A stretch of DNA of 64,000 nucleotides. It comes from Desertivirga xinjiangensis. GTDB lineage: Bacteria > Bacteroidota > Bacteroidia > Sphingobacteriales > Sphingobacteriaceae. The position numbers and the translations under genes were made by a program. The stretch lies in the NCBI RefSeq assembly GCF_024436435.1, contig NZ_JAFMZP010000002.1, positions 744,001-808,000 on the forward strand, in the 5' to 3' direction. The notes under the pieces were generated by a model. It was given only the letters and a program-made list of their open reading frames with translations, was not told the DNA's origin and did not search any database. Shown here piece after piece: positions 54,056 through 64,000 of the stretch (positions are counted from its first letter, which is position 1; every line of letters starts with the position of its first letter).

Positions 54056-54604
54056 TCATTTTGGTCGATATTTTAAAACTACGCCACCTGTGGAGAGTTG
54101 TTGCGACGAAATCAACGATAGCTTTTTTGTCGTCAATCCTTTTGGAAACAGGCATCTTCCGCTTCCTGCAATAACAGGTGCTACCCCTATTCTATACTCA
54201 TCAAAGAGGTTTTCTTCAACCAAAGTCTCAGATAGGTATGCACTGCCGAACACATACATGTCTTTATCTCCACCTGACTTCAGCTTTTTAAGTTCTCCTA
54301 CCACATTTTCCTTAATGAGGATGGAGTTATTCCAATCTGCTGATTCCAATGTCCGGGAGATTACTATCTTGGGAGTCGTATTCATCAATCCTGCAATCTC
54401 ACCTTCTGCATTTTTCCAATATGCAGCCATACCCTGAAACGTTATCCGGCCAAATACAAGGTAATCTGCCGACTGCAACTGTTCAACTGATAATTGATGT
54501 AGCTCGGGTCCCCAAACGGTTTCGTGAAAGGGAAGGTCCCAGCTTTTTTCTCCTTCAAAATATCCATCAAGCGTAATGATATTCCACATTATTAATTTTC
54601 TCAT
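54056..54604 (-). CDS. RibD C-terminal/DHFR-like protein
   Basis: This 182-residue protein has the dihydrofolate-reductase-like fold of the RibD C-terminal family. It begins MRKLIMWNIITLDGYFEG and has DYLVFGRITFQGMAAYW, KIVISRTLESADW and DMYVFGSAYLSETL, the conserved NADPH-site segments. The substrate is unknown; these stand-alone proteins are common and are not shown to work in folate or riboflavin synthesis. There is no operon partner. It follows a response-regulator relic. Confidence 0.85.
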   Translation of the reverse strand: MRKLIMWNIITLDGYFEGEKSWDLPFHETVWGPELHQLSVEQLQSADYLVFGRITFQGMAAYWKNAEGEIAGLMNTTPKIVISRTLESADWNNSILIKENVVGELKKLKSGGDKDMYVFGSAYLSETLVEENLFDEYRIGVAPVIAGSGRCLFPKGLTTKKLSLISSQQLSTGGVVLKYRPK

Positions 54605-54807
54605 GTTATTTCTTTTGAAAGTTTATTTAAATAGGCAGCTAACGTTTACTTGCACGGGTGTGTCAGCCAAAATAAATATACGTATTTATATTAGATCCGT
54701 GGCGAATCCTCGGCATTGGACTTTTCCCTACAATTATTCTGCTTGTCTATAAGCGCCAAACAATCTCGGTATGTGTTGTATGCTCGCAGAGCACTAACTA
54801 GCCTCTG

Positions 54808-57024
54808 TTATGTCCGTTTGCAGGCCCTCAGCACCTCCAGCAAACGCGGCACATTTACCGGCTTCGAAATATATTCATCCATACCAGCAGCCAGACAAGC
54901 CTCCCTGTCGCCCGGCATTGCATTTGCCGTCATTGCCACAATCCTCGGTTGCCTGCCCTTGCCGAAACGAATCGTACGTGTAGCTTCCAGACCATCCATA
55001 TTAGGCATCTGAACATCCATCAAAATCAGGTCGTAGGTATTGGTCTGAGCCAAGCTCACCGCCTCGACACCATCATTAGCCAGGTCAATCCTATAACCCA
55101 GCTTGCTAAGGATCCGGTCAGCCAGCTTCTGGTTGATAAGATTATCTTCAGCCAAAAGAATATTTAGTGGAAAATTCAGGGCAAACTCAGCAGAGTACGA
55201 GGAACCAGCATCCTGCCTTCGATGTGCAGGCAAGGGAAGCTTCGTTTTTAATTCAGCCCTTACCGCTTCGAAAAACTGACTCTCCTTCACAGGCTTGGTA
55301 ATAAGTTTTAAAGACAGCTCAGGATACCTCAAACATACATCATCACCCACATCCGACAAGATTAATACAGGAATTTCCGGAGATAGCTTCCTGATTGCAG
55401 CAGCCAGATCAACATCATTCCATTCCGGCACAGACCTGTCCACAATAACAAGACACAAATCCTTGTTTTCAGAAAGGATTTTTAAGGCTTCCTTCCCTGA
55501 AGCAGCCAGCACTGGTGCCAGTCCAAGACGAAGAAGATGAGTTTTTAAAACCTCTCTTAGTGTGGCATTGTCATCCATAACCAAAACCTTTTCCTTGTCA
55601 TTTGGAAAACGCTCCTCAAGATAAAAGTTCCGGCCCGGACTCCTTCCATTGATAAAGTTTAAGGAAAACGAAAAACACGAACCACTTCCCAGTTCACTTA
55701 CAACCTGGATTTCGCCGCCCATCAGATCGATCAGGCGCTGACTGATCGCCAGTCCGAGGCCCGAACCTCCATATTTCCTTGTGGTAGATGAATCGACCTG
55801 GGAAAACGCTTTGAACAGAGCAGGCAGTTTTTCCTCCCGGATTCCTATACCAGTGTCACTCACACTGAACCTAATCTCCGTATGTGAACCAGTAGTATTT
55901 ATCTTACGTACCTGAATAAAGACTTCACCCTTTGAAGTGAACTTCAAGGCATTGCCGGTCAGATTGATCAGCACCTGTGATAAGCGATAACTGTCTCCAA
56001 GCAGATACTCAGGGATTTCCGCATCCACCTGGTATATCAGATCCACGGAGGAACTGCTGTTCCCCGAAAAAATATCCATCACTTTTTCCAGGCAGGCTCT
56101 CAGATCAAATTCCTGCTGCTCTAACTCCATTCTGCCTGATTCAATTTTAGAATAATCTAGAATGTCGTTAATCAAGCTAAGCAAAGATTCACCACTGGAT
56201 TTGATGATTTCAACGTACTCATTCTGCTCAGTACTCAACGGAGTAGAAGATAAAAGTCCCGCCATCCCGATAACACCGTTCATAGGAGTCCGGATTTCAT
56301 GACTCATGGTTGCCAGGAAAGTGCTTTTCGCCTCATTCGCTTTTTCAGCCTCCCGTTTGGAGCGCTCAGCATCCTCGAGTGCTTCGAGGGTGAATTTTTG
56401 CTGCGTCTCCAGTTCACTAAGCATCGATTTGTTTAACCGTGAATACTGTTCGTTGATAATAGAATTCAGGATGACAATGATGAATAATGCGGTTATGGCA
56501 ATACCCGTTCCCATGAAAGCAATCCAACCCTCCCGTAGAATTGAATTGTCTAATTGCAACGAGAAAGACCCAATCAGTGGGTAACTGAAAGCAAGAGAAC
56601 TGTTGAGCAGGAGGGTGCAGGCAATCCAAATCTTTTCGTTGAGAGCAAAGACAAGTAAAGGAAATACTAGTAAGCTCAGCTGAAGCTGGTATAGCGCCGG
56701 AATTAAATCCTCATTCGGCTTCAGTAAGCAGGCATGATACAAAGTTAGAAAGACAGGAATATTAGCAGCCAGCAGGAACCTCGAAAAATTGACTTTTTTA
56801 TAGAAATTTAAAACTAAACAGCCCGTAACAGACAATGCGACTCCCAATGGGCAAAAAAGAAGCTGCGGGAAATAAACCGCAGTCAGCACAATATAAGGAA
56901 TATCAAGAAGAACAGTTAAAAGCGAAGTTTTATTGGTCAGCTTAAGCTTTTGTTGTAACCACTCTTCCTGATCTTCATCAATTCCCAGGGCAAGTAAGGT
57001 ATGTAGCACTGCTGCAGCTTTCAT
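54808..57024 (-). CDS. Hybrid histidine kinase with two receiver domains
   Basis: This 738-residue inner-membrane kinase has about six N-terminal helices (25-190) with no large periplasmic domain, a coiled linker, a DHp domain with the phospho-acceptor His242 ([11 protein letters not shown]), an ATPase domain ([29 protein letters not shown]) and two receivers. REC1 (about 500-610) has [10 protein letters not shown] and [13 protein letters not shown]2 (about 630-735) has [10 protein letters not shown] and the acceptor Asp in [13 protein letters not shown]. All catalytic residues look intact. The output must be another protein, since no DNA-binding domain is present. It stands between a RibD-like gene and a metalloprotease-SusCD operon. 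Confidence 0.92.
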   Translation of the reverse strand: MKAAAVLHTLLALGIDEDQEEWLQQKLKLTNKTSLLTVLLDIPYIVLTAVYFPQLLFCPLGVALSVTGCLVLNFYKKVNFSRFLLAANIPVFLTLYHACLLKPNEDLIPALYQLQLSLLVFPLLVFALNEKIWIACTLLLNSSLAFSYPLIGSFSLQLDNSILREGWIAFMGTGIAITALFIIVILNSIINEQYSRLNKSMLSELETQQKFTLEALEDAERSKREAEKANEAKSTFLATMSHEIRTPMNGVIGMAGLLSSTPLSTEQNEYVEIIKSSGESLLSLINDILDYSKIESGRMELEQQEFDLRACLEKVMDIFSGNSSSSVDLIYQVDAEIPEYLLGDSYRLSQVLINLTGNALKFTSKGEVFIQVRKINTTGSHTEIRFSVSDTGIGIREEKLPALFKAFSQVDSSTTRKYGGSGLGLAISQRLIDLMGGEIQVVSELGSGSCFSFSLNFINGRSPGRNFYLEERFPNDKEKVLVMDDNATLREVLKTHLLRLGLAPVLAASGKEALKILSENKDLCLVIVDRSVPEWNDVDLAAAIRKLSPEIPVLILSDVGDDVCLRYPELSLKLITKPVKESQFFEAVRAELKTKLPLPAHRRQDAGSSYSAEFALNFPLNILLAEDNLINQKLADRILSKLGYRIDLANDGVEAVSLAQTNTYDLILMDVQMPNMDGLEATRTIRFGKGRQPRIVAMTANAMPGDREACLAAGMDEYISKPVNVPRLLEVLRACKRT

Positions 57025-57144
57025 TACAAGGAATTTTTTATTTCTACGGTGGGTTTTTATCGGGGTTTCGTATAATTACGAACTATAGGCGAGGCAAGCT
57101 ATGTATGATTTATCCTTATGTTTAGAATCTACATGTACATAATA

Positions 57145-57165
57145 GATCTGATGTTTCATCAGATC
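57145..57165. repeat. Perfect 9-bp hairpin
   Basis: The arms gatctgatg and catcagatc are exact complements around a 3-nt loop. On the + strand a run of six T follows after 5 nt. No + strand gene lies upstream, so it may instead be a protein-binding dyad for the divergent kinase region. Confidence 0.5.
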
Positions 57166-57309
57166 CAATGTTTTTTGAAACCCTTAAAGGATTGTACTAT
57201 TATACTTGTCAGTAAGTCTTATCTGGATTTCTGACAGTGACCACCTGGCTGAAATGTTACCATCGGTATAGAGAACCAAAAAAATTCCTTCCCGGTGGCG
57301 CATTAGATC

Positions 57310-57340
57310 AATGGCCATGCGGAGAACCCGTATGGCCATT
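57310..57340 (-). terminator. Hairpin after the metalloprotease operon
   Basis: The arms aatggccatgcgg and ccgtatggccatt form a 13-bp stem with one G-T wobble around a 5-nt loop. It starts 20 nt beyond the metalloprotease stop on the minus strand. A T-run does not follow, so it may stabilise the message rather than end transcription. Confidence 0.55.
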
Positions 57341-57360
57341 AAATAGTAGAAAAAAAATTC

Positions 57361-59904
57361 TTATCTCGGAATGATACCGTTCCGATCAGCAACAAATTTG
57401 CTTTCAATAAACGCATCCATACGTCTAAGATGACTCCTCGTTTCTTTATTCAAAGTAGTATTAGCTGCTGCTCTTCTGAAGGAGGACTGCAATCTTCGCA
57501 ACTCCTCAGAAAGATAACTTGACAAATCACTGGTAGCAATATTATAGTATCTTCCAAATCCGATCAGGCTGGCTTCGTTAGGAAAAAAATTCATATAGCA
57601 CAACCGATATACATAATTCTTCTGCAGATTCCTGCGATAAAAATCAATATTCCTTGCACTATAGATCTCAGCATTGATACCTTTGTCGAAGTCCCTCAGC
57701 AGGTCTTTGACTGTATATGTCCGCACGCTAAATTCCTGCTCATTGATCAGCAGACGGCTTAAGTTCGCCCGGGTGAACACCGACTCAATAACACTCTTCT
57801 GTAACTGATTCAACTCCACACCGAAACTACTGTTCAGCCGGTTCAGGACAATTTTCGTATTCAACCACATTGGTGTAGAAAAAATCTCTTTATTAAGGAA
57901 GCCGACAGCCTCTTTCTGGATCTCATAAGGCACCGGCTGATACATTAATCCCGGCTCTGCATTGATTTTAACAGTGTGGTATTCCCCGGCAATATTCTTT
58001 GATACATGGCCCAGGTACCTACCGAACTGCAGCCAGAGATCAGAATAAGACATATTAAGTTTTTCCTGGCCTTCGGTTGGAACATTCACCCATTTATGCA
58101 GTTCCGGTGCAATCCTCTTAAGGTTCTTTATTCCATAATAGCCAGCTTTCATCGCGTTGTCTCCCAAGTCCTCATTTTGGGAACGGGGGTCGCTTGCCTC
58201 CAGCTCAGATCCGAACCATAAGTTTTTATTCCTGCGAATTGAATCGGTGACCATCTTAATCAGGTAGGGTGTTTCAGCCTCCGGATTCTGGTAATCCGGC
58301 AGCCAGCTGTATCCCCATTTTATAGCCCAGAGATCATAATCGCCGATTTTAGGAAAAAGACCGCTCTGAGGGATCTTATCCTCCGGCTGTGCAACATAGT
58401 TGAAACGGGCATAATCCATGATAGAAGGCGTATGGCCATGGCTTTCGAGCCACTTTTTATCCCTTAGCTTCTCGACCGGAACTCTAGAACTTGCCCCGAA
58501 ATTATGCAGTAAACCAAGAGCATGGCCTATTTCATGCGAAGAAACAAAACGAATAAGTGTACCCATAAGCTCATCATCGAATTCCGGCTTACGTGCAGCT
58601 GGATCAGCGGCTCCGGCCTGCAGGCGATACCATCTTTGCAACAGAGACATCACATTATGATACCAGAAAATATGACTTTCCAGGATCTCACCGCTCCGCG
58701 GATCAGACGTGCTTGGCCCCATAGCATTGGCCACGGACGACGGGCGGTAAATAATAGCCGAGTGCCTGGCGTCATCAATGCTCCATGTACTGTCCTGCTC
58801 CCGGGTCGGAGCCTCTTTTGCCAATACGGCATTTTTGAAGCCGGCCGCCTCAAAAGCTTTTTGCCAATCGTTCACACCAGCGATCAGATAGGGAACCCAC
58901 TTTTTCGGCGTTACAGGATCGATGTAGAAAACAATCGGTTTGACCGGCTCTACAAGCTCCCCCCGTTTATACTTTTCCATATCTTCGGGTTTAGGTTCAA
59001 GCCGCCATCTTTTGATGTAAGCAGTAGTAGTCACGCCCTGCGGATCAGCACCAAAATCTTTGAAAGCAGTCGTAAAATATCCCACACGTGCGTCCGCCAG
59101 ACGACCTTTCATAGGCTTCAGGGGAAGCAGCACCAATGAAGAGTTCAGCTCGATAGTAAATACGGAACCATTAGGATTAATTCCGGCATTGTATGTTTTC
59201 ACCGCTCTTATTTCAACGTTTGTGTTATACGTATGGACATAATCAATATAACTCCTGTCGTTGATCTGCCCAGCCATGCCAGCCCGTTCCTTGAATATTT
59301 TTTTTTGAAAATATAGGACATCATTATCGCTGTTCAGAAACTCAGTTACATCCACCACGACAGCCGACGAATCTGAAGGCATAGTCAGAACCGGGAATGT
59401 GGCAACTATGGCACTCACATTATTCTTTTCCAGGGCAGCAAACAAAGTCATCGTACTATCCTTGGCGTACTCAGAATAAGATCTGCGTCTGAGAAAAAGC
59501 TTGTTATCGGGACCCTTCTCGAAACTGTAGACAGTTTCCCCGATTTGATCGCCGGCGTAGCCTGAGCTTCCATTTCTCATATCTGAGGAGGCCTTGGCGA
59601 TACGGCTGACCACTAGGATCTCTCTCTTCAGGATATTATTGGGGATTTCAAAGTAAAACTTGTTGTCTTTTTGGTGGACAGTGAAAAAGCCGGTCTGGGT
59701 TTTAGTGCCCTTGCCTACCACATCAGAATAGGGTTTTAAAGCCTTCGCTTTCTTTAAGCTGTCCGCTGTTTTTTTAGCCGGATCAACAGCTTCAATTGGG
59801 CTGATGAGGGAGACCTTTTTTTTCTTCTTAAGGATTGCGCAGCCTGAAATGAGCAAAGCTCCGCAAATAGCTCCGCCTAACAGCGTCTTAGAACTTTTTA
59901 ACAT
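57361..59904 (-). CDS. Zinc-dependent metalloprotease lipoprotein (DUF5117/DUF4953 type)
   Basis: This exported metallopeptidase of 847 residues has a lipobox (LLISGC) followed by Lys residues. The zinc site is HEIGHALGLLHNF with ligands His457 and His461 and the third at His467, and Glu458 as the general base. The rest fits the DUF5117-DUF4953 arrangement of large Bacteroidota proteases. It ends 5 bp from the SusD start region, so it is the third gene of a SusC-SusD-protease operon and probably acts on protein or peptide bound at the cell surface. Substrate is not known. Confidence 0.88.
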   Translation of the reverse strand: MLKSSKTLLGGAICGALLISGCAILKKKKKVSLISPIEAVDPAKKTADSLKKAKALKPYSDVVGKGTKTQTGFFTVHQKDNKFYFEIPNNILKREILVVSRIAKASSDMRNGSSGYAGDQIGETVYSFEKGPDNKLFLRRRSYSEYAKDSTMTLFAALEKNNVSAIVATFPVLTMPSDSSAVVVDVTEFLNSDNDVLYFQKKIFKERAGMAGQINDRSYIDYVHTYNTNVEIRAVKTYNAGINPNGSVFTIELNSSLVLLPLKPMKGRLADARVGYFTTAFKDFGADPQGVTTTAYIKRWRLEPKPEDMEKYKRGELVEPVKPIVFYIDPVTPKKWVPYLIAGVNDWQKAFEAAGFKNAVLAKEAPTREQDSTWSIDDARHSAIIYRPSSVANAMGPSTSDPRSGEILESHIFWYHNVMSLLQRWYRLQAGAADPAARKPEFDDELMGTLIRFVSSHEIGHALGLLHNFGASSRVPVEKLRDKKWLESHGHTPSIMDYARFNYVAQPEDKIPQSGLFPKIGDYDLWAIKWGYSWLPDYQNPEAETPYLIKMVTDSIRRNKNLWFGSELEASDPRSQNEDLGDNAMKAGYYGIKNLKRIAPELHKWVNVPTEGQEKLNMSYSDLWLQFGRYLGHVSKNIAGEYHTVKINAEPGLMYQPVPYEIQKEAVGFLNKEIFSTPMWLNTKIVLNRLNSSFGVELNQLQKSVIESVFTRANLSRLLINEQEFSVRTYTVKDLLRDFDKGINAEIYSARNIDFYRRNLQKNYVYRLCYMNFFPNEASLIGFGRYYNIATSDLSSYLSEELRRLQSSFRRAAANTTLNKETRSHLRRMDAFIESKFVADRNGIIPR

Positions 59905-59909
59905 GTTTT

Positions 59910-61292
59910 TTATCTCGGATTTTGTATTATTTCTGGATTTAGTTGAATGTATTTATCAGCAATCGCGAAAGTATAACGGTTACTTTCCGGCTCAAGCGTA
60001 TAGCTTTCTCCTTTAAATAACCGGGTAACAGGCGAAACCAATCCTGCGTCCTTGCTTAGGCGGCGCTGATCGAACCAGCGCATACCCGTACCTACCAGCT
60101 CACGCCCTCTTTCGTTAATTACATGCTGCAAAGCCTCAGCACGAGAATCTGCACTAAGGTCAGCGCTGTAATTTACCCTTAGATACCTTTTTTTACGAAG
60201 CGCGTTCAGAATGCTGACCGCCCCTGAAGGATCATCAGCCCGGGCCCGGCACTCCGCTTTTATAAGCATCAGCTCGGGTACAGTGGGACCTACCCAGACA
60301 CCGTCCGCCGTTATCCTTGACTTATAATAGAGCTTATTACCATTGCCTGCAGGGAAGTTTCCTCCAGGGATATTTGGATCTGAAAGGTAAAAGGTTGTAT
60401 AACGAAGATCATTTACCTGATCATAAAGGGCGGTGGCCGAAGAACTGATCGCCAGAGAAGTTGGGAACTGGGAGGTACGCTTAAAAAAGATCACTTCCGG
60501 ATTTCTTATTTTAGCCGGGTACGTATTCCTGTTAGCTGCATAATCATTTAGGTCGACCAAAGTGTTCTGAATGCCCAGGGTACGGTCAGCGTATTCTTCT
60601 GCCTGTGCAAACTGACGCATATTTAGGTAAACCCTAGACAGTATGGAGTAAGCCGCCGCTTTGGAAGGGTTAGGACTGTAATCAGGTTTATCCGGCAGGC
60701 CTGTCAAAGAAGCCTTCAGGTCCTCAGATATTTTTTCATATACCTTTTGGACGCTTGCTCGCTCAAGACTGGAATAGAATGAGGTGCTCAGTTGAAGAGG
60801 TACACCTGGATCTGATTCTGCACTTAATGGATCATATTGTTTAGCATAAAGGTTAACAAGGGTATAGTAAGCAAACGCACGGTGTACCCGTGCAGATGCG
60901 AGAACTAACTCCTTCAAAGCTTCAGTTCCGCCTTCACTGTTCATTATCCCTTCTTCTATCAGATTACAGGTATAGATCTGTTTGTATAAATTATTCCAGT
61001 CAACATCCTCTTCGCTTTGACCATATGTTTTCTCCGCCCAGATAAAAGCATTTGCCTGAGAGAGAGATAAACTGTTTTGCCAGCTGAGTATTTCGTTCCC
61101 CGTATCATCCGCAGCAAGGACCGGCAGATAATAAGCAGGGTCGAAAGTGGTCGAGTTGTAAAGAAGCTGCTGAAAATCACTTGTCCGTTTAAGCACGCGA
61201 ATCTGCTCTGGTGAAATCTCAACATACTTCCTGCATGCGGAATGAGCAAGCACGGTAATCAGCATTAGGCCTTTGTAAATATATCGCTTCAT
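59910..61292 (-). CDS. SusD/RagB outer-membrane lipoprotein
   Basis: This surface lipoprotein of 460 residues binds a ligand and closes the lid over its SusC partner. The start is the ATG at 61292 (MKRYIYKG), since the signal peptide and lipobox (LAHSAC) follow; the frame opens 13 codons earlier without support. Mostly helical with TPR-like segments; the ending segments RALQHVINERGRELVGTG and MRWFDQRRLSKD are characteristic of SusD. It ends 5 bp before the metalloprotease starts and follows SusC by 10 bp. Confidence 0.9.
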   Translation of the reverse strand: MKRYIYKGLMLITVLAHSACRKYVEISPEQIRVLKRTSDFQQLLYNSTTFDPAYYLPVLAADDTGNEILSWQNSLSLSQANAFIWAEKTYGQSEEDVDWNNLYKQIYTCNLIEEGIMNSEGGTEALKELVLASARVHRAFAYYTLVNLYAKQYDPLSAESDPGVPLQLSTSFYSSLERASVQKVYEKISEDLKASLTGLPDKPDYSPNPSKAAAYSILSRVYLNMRQFAQAEEYADRTLGIQNTLVDLNDYAANRNTYPAKIRNPEVIFFKRTSQFPTSLAISSSATALYDQVNDLRYTTFYLSDPNIPGGNFPAGNGNKLYYKSRITADGVWVGPTVPELMLIKAECRARADDPSGAVSILNALRKKRYLRVNYSADLSADSRAEALQHVINERGRELVGTGMRWFDQRRLSKDAGLVSPVTRLFKGESYTLEPESNRYTFAIADKYIQLNPEIIQNPR

Positions 61293-61302
61293 TGTACTGT
61301 TC

Positions 61303-63999
61303 TTAAAGTGAAAGATTAAAACTGAAAACATAATTTCTTGTCGGTGGAAGATTCGATAACGTTCCGTCAGCCTGATAGGCGGGATCTATTCCTTCTTTAT
61401 TTGCCACCCATAACAATCCGACGTTACTTACCGTTGCAGCCAGACTGATCCCTTTTATAAACGGGCTCTTCTTGAAGAATGAAGGTGGAAGGTTATAGCT
61501 AAGACTCACTTGCTGCAAGCGGATATGGCCTGCATCCCTTACATTCTCATCCGAGTTTGCGTACCAGAAGATACTGTTGAAATTCGTGTTGCTAAAACCA
61601 GGTACACTCGTCACCGACTCATCACCCGGCTTTCTCCAGCGCATTGCAAGTACGTCAATGTTAGGAATTAAGCCAGAAACAGATCCAGAAGTGGGGTAGA
61701 AGGACGTATTCACTGTTTTATAAAGGAACTTATGTCCAAAGTAGTAGCTGGCCCGCGCTGAAAGGCTCAGATTTTTGTAAGTAAAGGTATTGCTAAGTCC
61801 CCCGAAATAAGGTGCCGTTGTTCTCCCTGCATACTTGCGGTCTTCAGCGGAGATAGATGACGAACCGGAAGACTGTATGACCGAGCCATCTGCTTTATAA
61901 ATTTTCGATTGTCCTTTCTCATCCAGACCAGCGAAGCGGAATACGAAGAAGTTATCAACAGGATAATCATTGATGATCATCCCTGAACCCACCGAAGTAG
62001 AATTGTTTTCAAAGCGAGCATCCGTGACTTTATTGGTATTGTAAGAAACATTACCGTTCATCGTCCATAGAAAGCCCCTGCTTTTAAGAAGGTCTCCCGA
62101 CAAGCTCAGCTCGTAACCATGGGCTGAAAGCGTGGCAGCATTCCTGGCCAGAGAGGTGAAACCATAAGTTCCATTCATCGGAATGCTTACAAAAATACCC
62201 TTGGACCTTTTTTGGAATACGTCGGCCGAGATGGACAGACGGTTATGAAAAAACCGCGCATCAATCCCCTGGTTACTAAGAGCTGTGATTTCCCATCCTA
62301 GATCTCTGTTTGCAGGATTCCCGATGCTGCTGTAAGGCAGCTGGGTGTAGCCGTCGACCAGTCCGACGCTTACTGTTGCATAATTCTGCGAGCTGCCTGG
62401 CGCATTCCCGAGTTTGCCATAAGTTCCCCTCAAACTAAGTGCTTCAAGCCATTGTACCCCTTTCATAAAGTTTTCTTTTTTAAGATCCCAGCGCAACCCC
62501 GCCGACCACAGCGGAGTAGCCCTGTCTTTACGGCTTACACCCAGAATGTTATAGTCATCAAAACGAATGCTTCCCGATAAGAAATATCTTGCCTGATAAG
62601 AGTAGGATGCGGTACTATAGTTAGAAAGGTACCTCACTCTGTTCTTGAATACCGTCCCGTTAGCGGCCGGCAGTAGAGACACCTGACCAAAAATGGTAGT
62701 ATAGCGTGTAACCGTATTGGCATTGATCGAAGTAGAGAGCTCTTCATTGTAGCCATACAGGACCTGGGAGCTGCCCTTAGCACGCTCTTCCCTGATCTCA
62801 GAGCCGGCGATCAGGTTCAGGCTGTGAACATCATTCCAGTTCTTGTTGATGTCCAGTTGAATCCTCAAACCATAATTGTCTTTATTAACCCTGCTGCCAT
62901 TATAAACCGAGCCCTTAGGAAAGCCATATACCGAATTAATAGCAGCGTTACTGCTATTGGCAGTATTGGTGCCATTGTTAATGTTGTTCCTGACTAGGTA
63001 ACTATCCTGATTCTGAACAAGTGTCTGTTCCTCAAGGCTTTTTTGAACCTGTCCCGAAGCGGTTAAACTGGCCCAAGAGCTTAATACACCTTTAACAGAT
63101 CCGTTCACCCTGACGAGATTTCTTCCATTCACCGTGCTATTGTAGTTCAGTTCATCAATAGGATTGTAAGTCCAGGGCAACAGGTTTCTTACCCGGGTAA
63201 GGCTGTCCGAAACACGTGTAGTGTAGTTTACGCCCCGGTAGATCTTATTGCCGTTTTCATCTATGAGCTGGTCATAAGGGGCCATTCCAAGTCCGCTGCT
63301 ACCCATAGCGGCGACAGCTGCACCGTTTACCTTTGCCTTGGAATTCAGATAATTAAGCCCAATGTCTATAACAAGTTTCTTATTCAGATATTCATTGCTG
63401 AGGTTTGATATTACAGAATAGCTTTCAGCATCATTGCTTTTGAAAATGGGCTGATCCTTCGTGTAGTTTCCGGAGATATAGTACGAGCCGTTATCTGAAC
63501 CGCCCGAGAATGAAAGATTGTATTGCTGAGAAACAGCATTCTGTAATAAATTATCCCTGAGCTGATCTCTCCCGGAACGTGCAGTCAGCACCTGTATGGC
63601 AGAATCACGCTGGCCCGTATACAAAGCATTCCGTTTTGCTTTCAGCATCCATTGCTGGCCTTCGCTTACAGGAGCTGATCGGTAACCCTGGATCTCCGGG
63701 TCCAGAATATAGCCCTTATCTACCAGCTCCTGTTCCATTTCAAGGTATTGCTGATTGGACATGGCCCGTACATTGGAAAAATTTCCAGGCGCGGAACTGC
63801 TGACAGCAGAATTGAAGTTAATAGATGTCTGACCTTTTTTACCCTTCTTTGTCGTGATAACAATCACACCATTTGCCGCACGCGCTCCCCAGATGGCAGA
63901 AGCAGCAGCGTCTTTCAGAAAAGTGATACTTTCAATATCTGCAGGATTGAAATTTGTTAAAACAGCATTTCCAGAGTGCGACGGCTGGTTTTTAAACGA
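61303..63999 (-). CDS. SusC/RagA TonB-linked outer-membrane protein (5' end outside window)
   Basis: About 899 codons are visible and the frame is still open at the right window edge, so the signal peptide and N-terminal domains are missing. The visible part starts in the plug with ESITFLKDAAASAIWGARA and NGVIVITTKKG, the SusC signature, and continues through the barrel to a C-terminal FSFNLSL with terminal aromatic pattern. It imports a ligand captured by the SusD partner. The operon partner protease suggests peptides or protein fragments, as in the RagAB peptide importer of oral Bacteroidota. Confidence 0.92.
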   Translation of the reverse strand, partial: SFKNQPSHSGNAVLTNFNPADIESITFLKDAAASAIWGARAANGVIVITTKKGKKGQTSINFNSAVSSSAPGNFSNVRAMSNQQYLEMEQELVDKGYILDPEIQGYRSAPVSEGQQWMLKAKRNALYTGQRDSAIQVLTARSGRDQLRDNLLQNAVSQQYNLSFSGGSDNGSYYISGNYTKDQPIFKSNDAESYSVISNLSNEYLNKKLVIDIGLNYLNSKAKVNGAAVAAMGSSGLGMAPYDQLIDENGNKIYRGVNYTTRVSDSLTRVRNLLPWTYNPIDELNYNSTVNGRNLVRVNGSVKGVLSSWASLTASGQVQKSLEEQTLVQNQDSYLVRNNINNGTNTANSSNAAINSVYGFPKGSVYNGSRVNKDNYGLRIQLDINKNWNDVHSLNLIAGSEIREERAKGSSQVLYGYNEELSTSINANTVTRYTTIFGQVSLLPAANGTVFKNRVRYLSNYSTASYSYQARYFLSGSIRFDDYNILGVSRKDRATPLWSAGLRWDLKKENFMKGVQWLEALSLRGTYGKLGNAPGSSQNYATVSVGLVDGYTQLPYSSIGNPANRDLGWEITALSNQGIDARFFHNRLSISADVFQKRSKGIFVSIPMNGTYGFTSLARNAATLSAHGYELSLSGDLLKSRGFLWTMNGNVSYNTNKVTDARFENNSTSVGSGMIINDYPVDNFFVFRFAGLDEKGQSKIYKADGSVIQSSGSSSISAEDRKYAGRTTAPYFGGLSNTFTYKNLSLSARASYYFGHKFLYKTVNTSFYPTSGSVSGLIPNIDVLAMRWRKPGDESVTSVPGFSNTNFNSIFWYANSDENVRDAGHIRLQQVSLSYNLPPSFFKKSPFIKGISLAATVSNVGLLWVANKEGIDPAYQADGTLSNLPPTRNYVFSFNLSL

Positions 64000-64000
64000 T

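Larger units (their letters stand above)
57025..57360. other. Intergenic region with two strong hairpins
   Basis: No gene was seen in this 336-bp stretch. It holds two strong inverted repeats, listed separately, and otherwise ordinary sequence that should include the hybrid kinase promoter. Confidence 0.5.

Noticed and set aside
58522-59139. A 205-codon plus-strand frame opposite the metalloprotease
   Set aside because: It is antisense to the zinc-site region of a clear metalloprotease gene and shows no protein-like motifs.

Overview
The window comes from a Bacteroidota genome, most likely a member of the Sphingobacteriaceae (Pedobacter/Mucilaginibacter type). The evidence is a SusC/SusD pair, a TonB-dependent receptor with an N-terminal carboxypeptidase-regulatory-like domain, Spy-less SpsII-type lipoproteins, weak or absent Shine-Dalgarno sequences, and several exact Bacteroidota promoter elements (TTTG or TTG, 18-22 bp spacer, TAnnTTTG), for example before guaB, a tRNA cluster and a 7TM-HD gene. 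No phage, plasmid, intact IS, rRNA or CRISPR array was seen. The family placement is inference from gene content; no database was searched.

Layout. 1-11 kb: end of an EamA transporter, RNase R, then PBP1C with its alpha-2-macroglobulin partner. 11-16 kb: a frameshifted relic of a cytochrome-type gene, a DUF4382 lipoprotein, then a tight envelope module (Lys-rich secreted protein, outer-membrane barrel, response regulator, histidine kinase) followed by a tiny lipoprotein. 16-24 kb: a CrtA-like monooxygenase, ammonium transporter 1, Cu/Zn superoxide dismutase, guaB, a SatD/DUF3307 pair preceded by three 28-bp-spaced dyads, and a polyprenol-phosphate mannosyltransferase-like enzyme. 24-33 kb: a peptide-use operon (DPP IV plus two POT transporters), recR, a sodium:solute symporter and a LOG-family protein. 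33-38 kb: two GT2 glycosyltransferases and a compact partner-switching operon (coiled-coil membrane protein, REC-PP2C phosphatase, STAS protein, HATPase). 38-45 kb: ammonium transporter 2, purU, two proteins of unknown function and a 7TM-HD phosphodiesterase. 45 kb: tRNA-Ser(GCU) and two identical tRNA-Pro(UGG), then a 173-bp element with nested inverted repeats. 46-54 kb: a probable phytate/phosphate acquisition locus (TPR-HTH regulator, TonB-dependent receptor, very acidic lipoprotein, metallophosphoesterase, beta-propeller phytase). 54-64 kb: RibD/DHFR-like protein, a hybrid histidine kinase, and a metalloprotease-SusD-SusC operon cut by the window end.

How the genes work together. Much of the window concerns capture of nutrients at the outer membrane: peptides (DPP IV with POT carriers; metalloprotease with SusCD), organic phosphate (phytase locus) and ammonium (two Amt paralogues with no PII gene beside either). 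Each of several modules carries its own signalling genes. The less explained parts are the dyad array in front of satD, the partner-switching operon without a visible sigma factor or other output gene, the acidic lipoprotein inside the phytase operon, and families of palindromic intergenic repeats.
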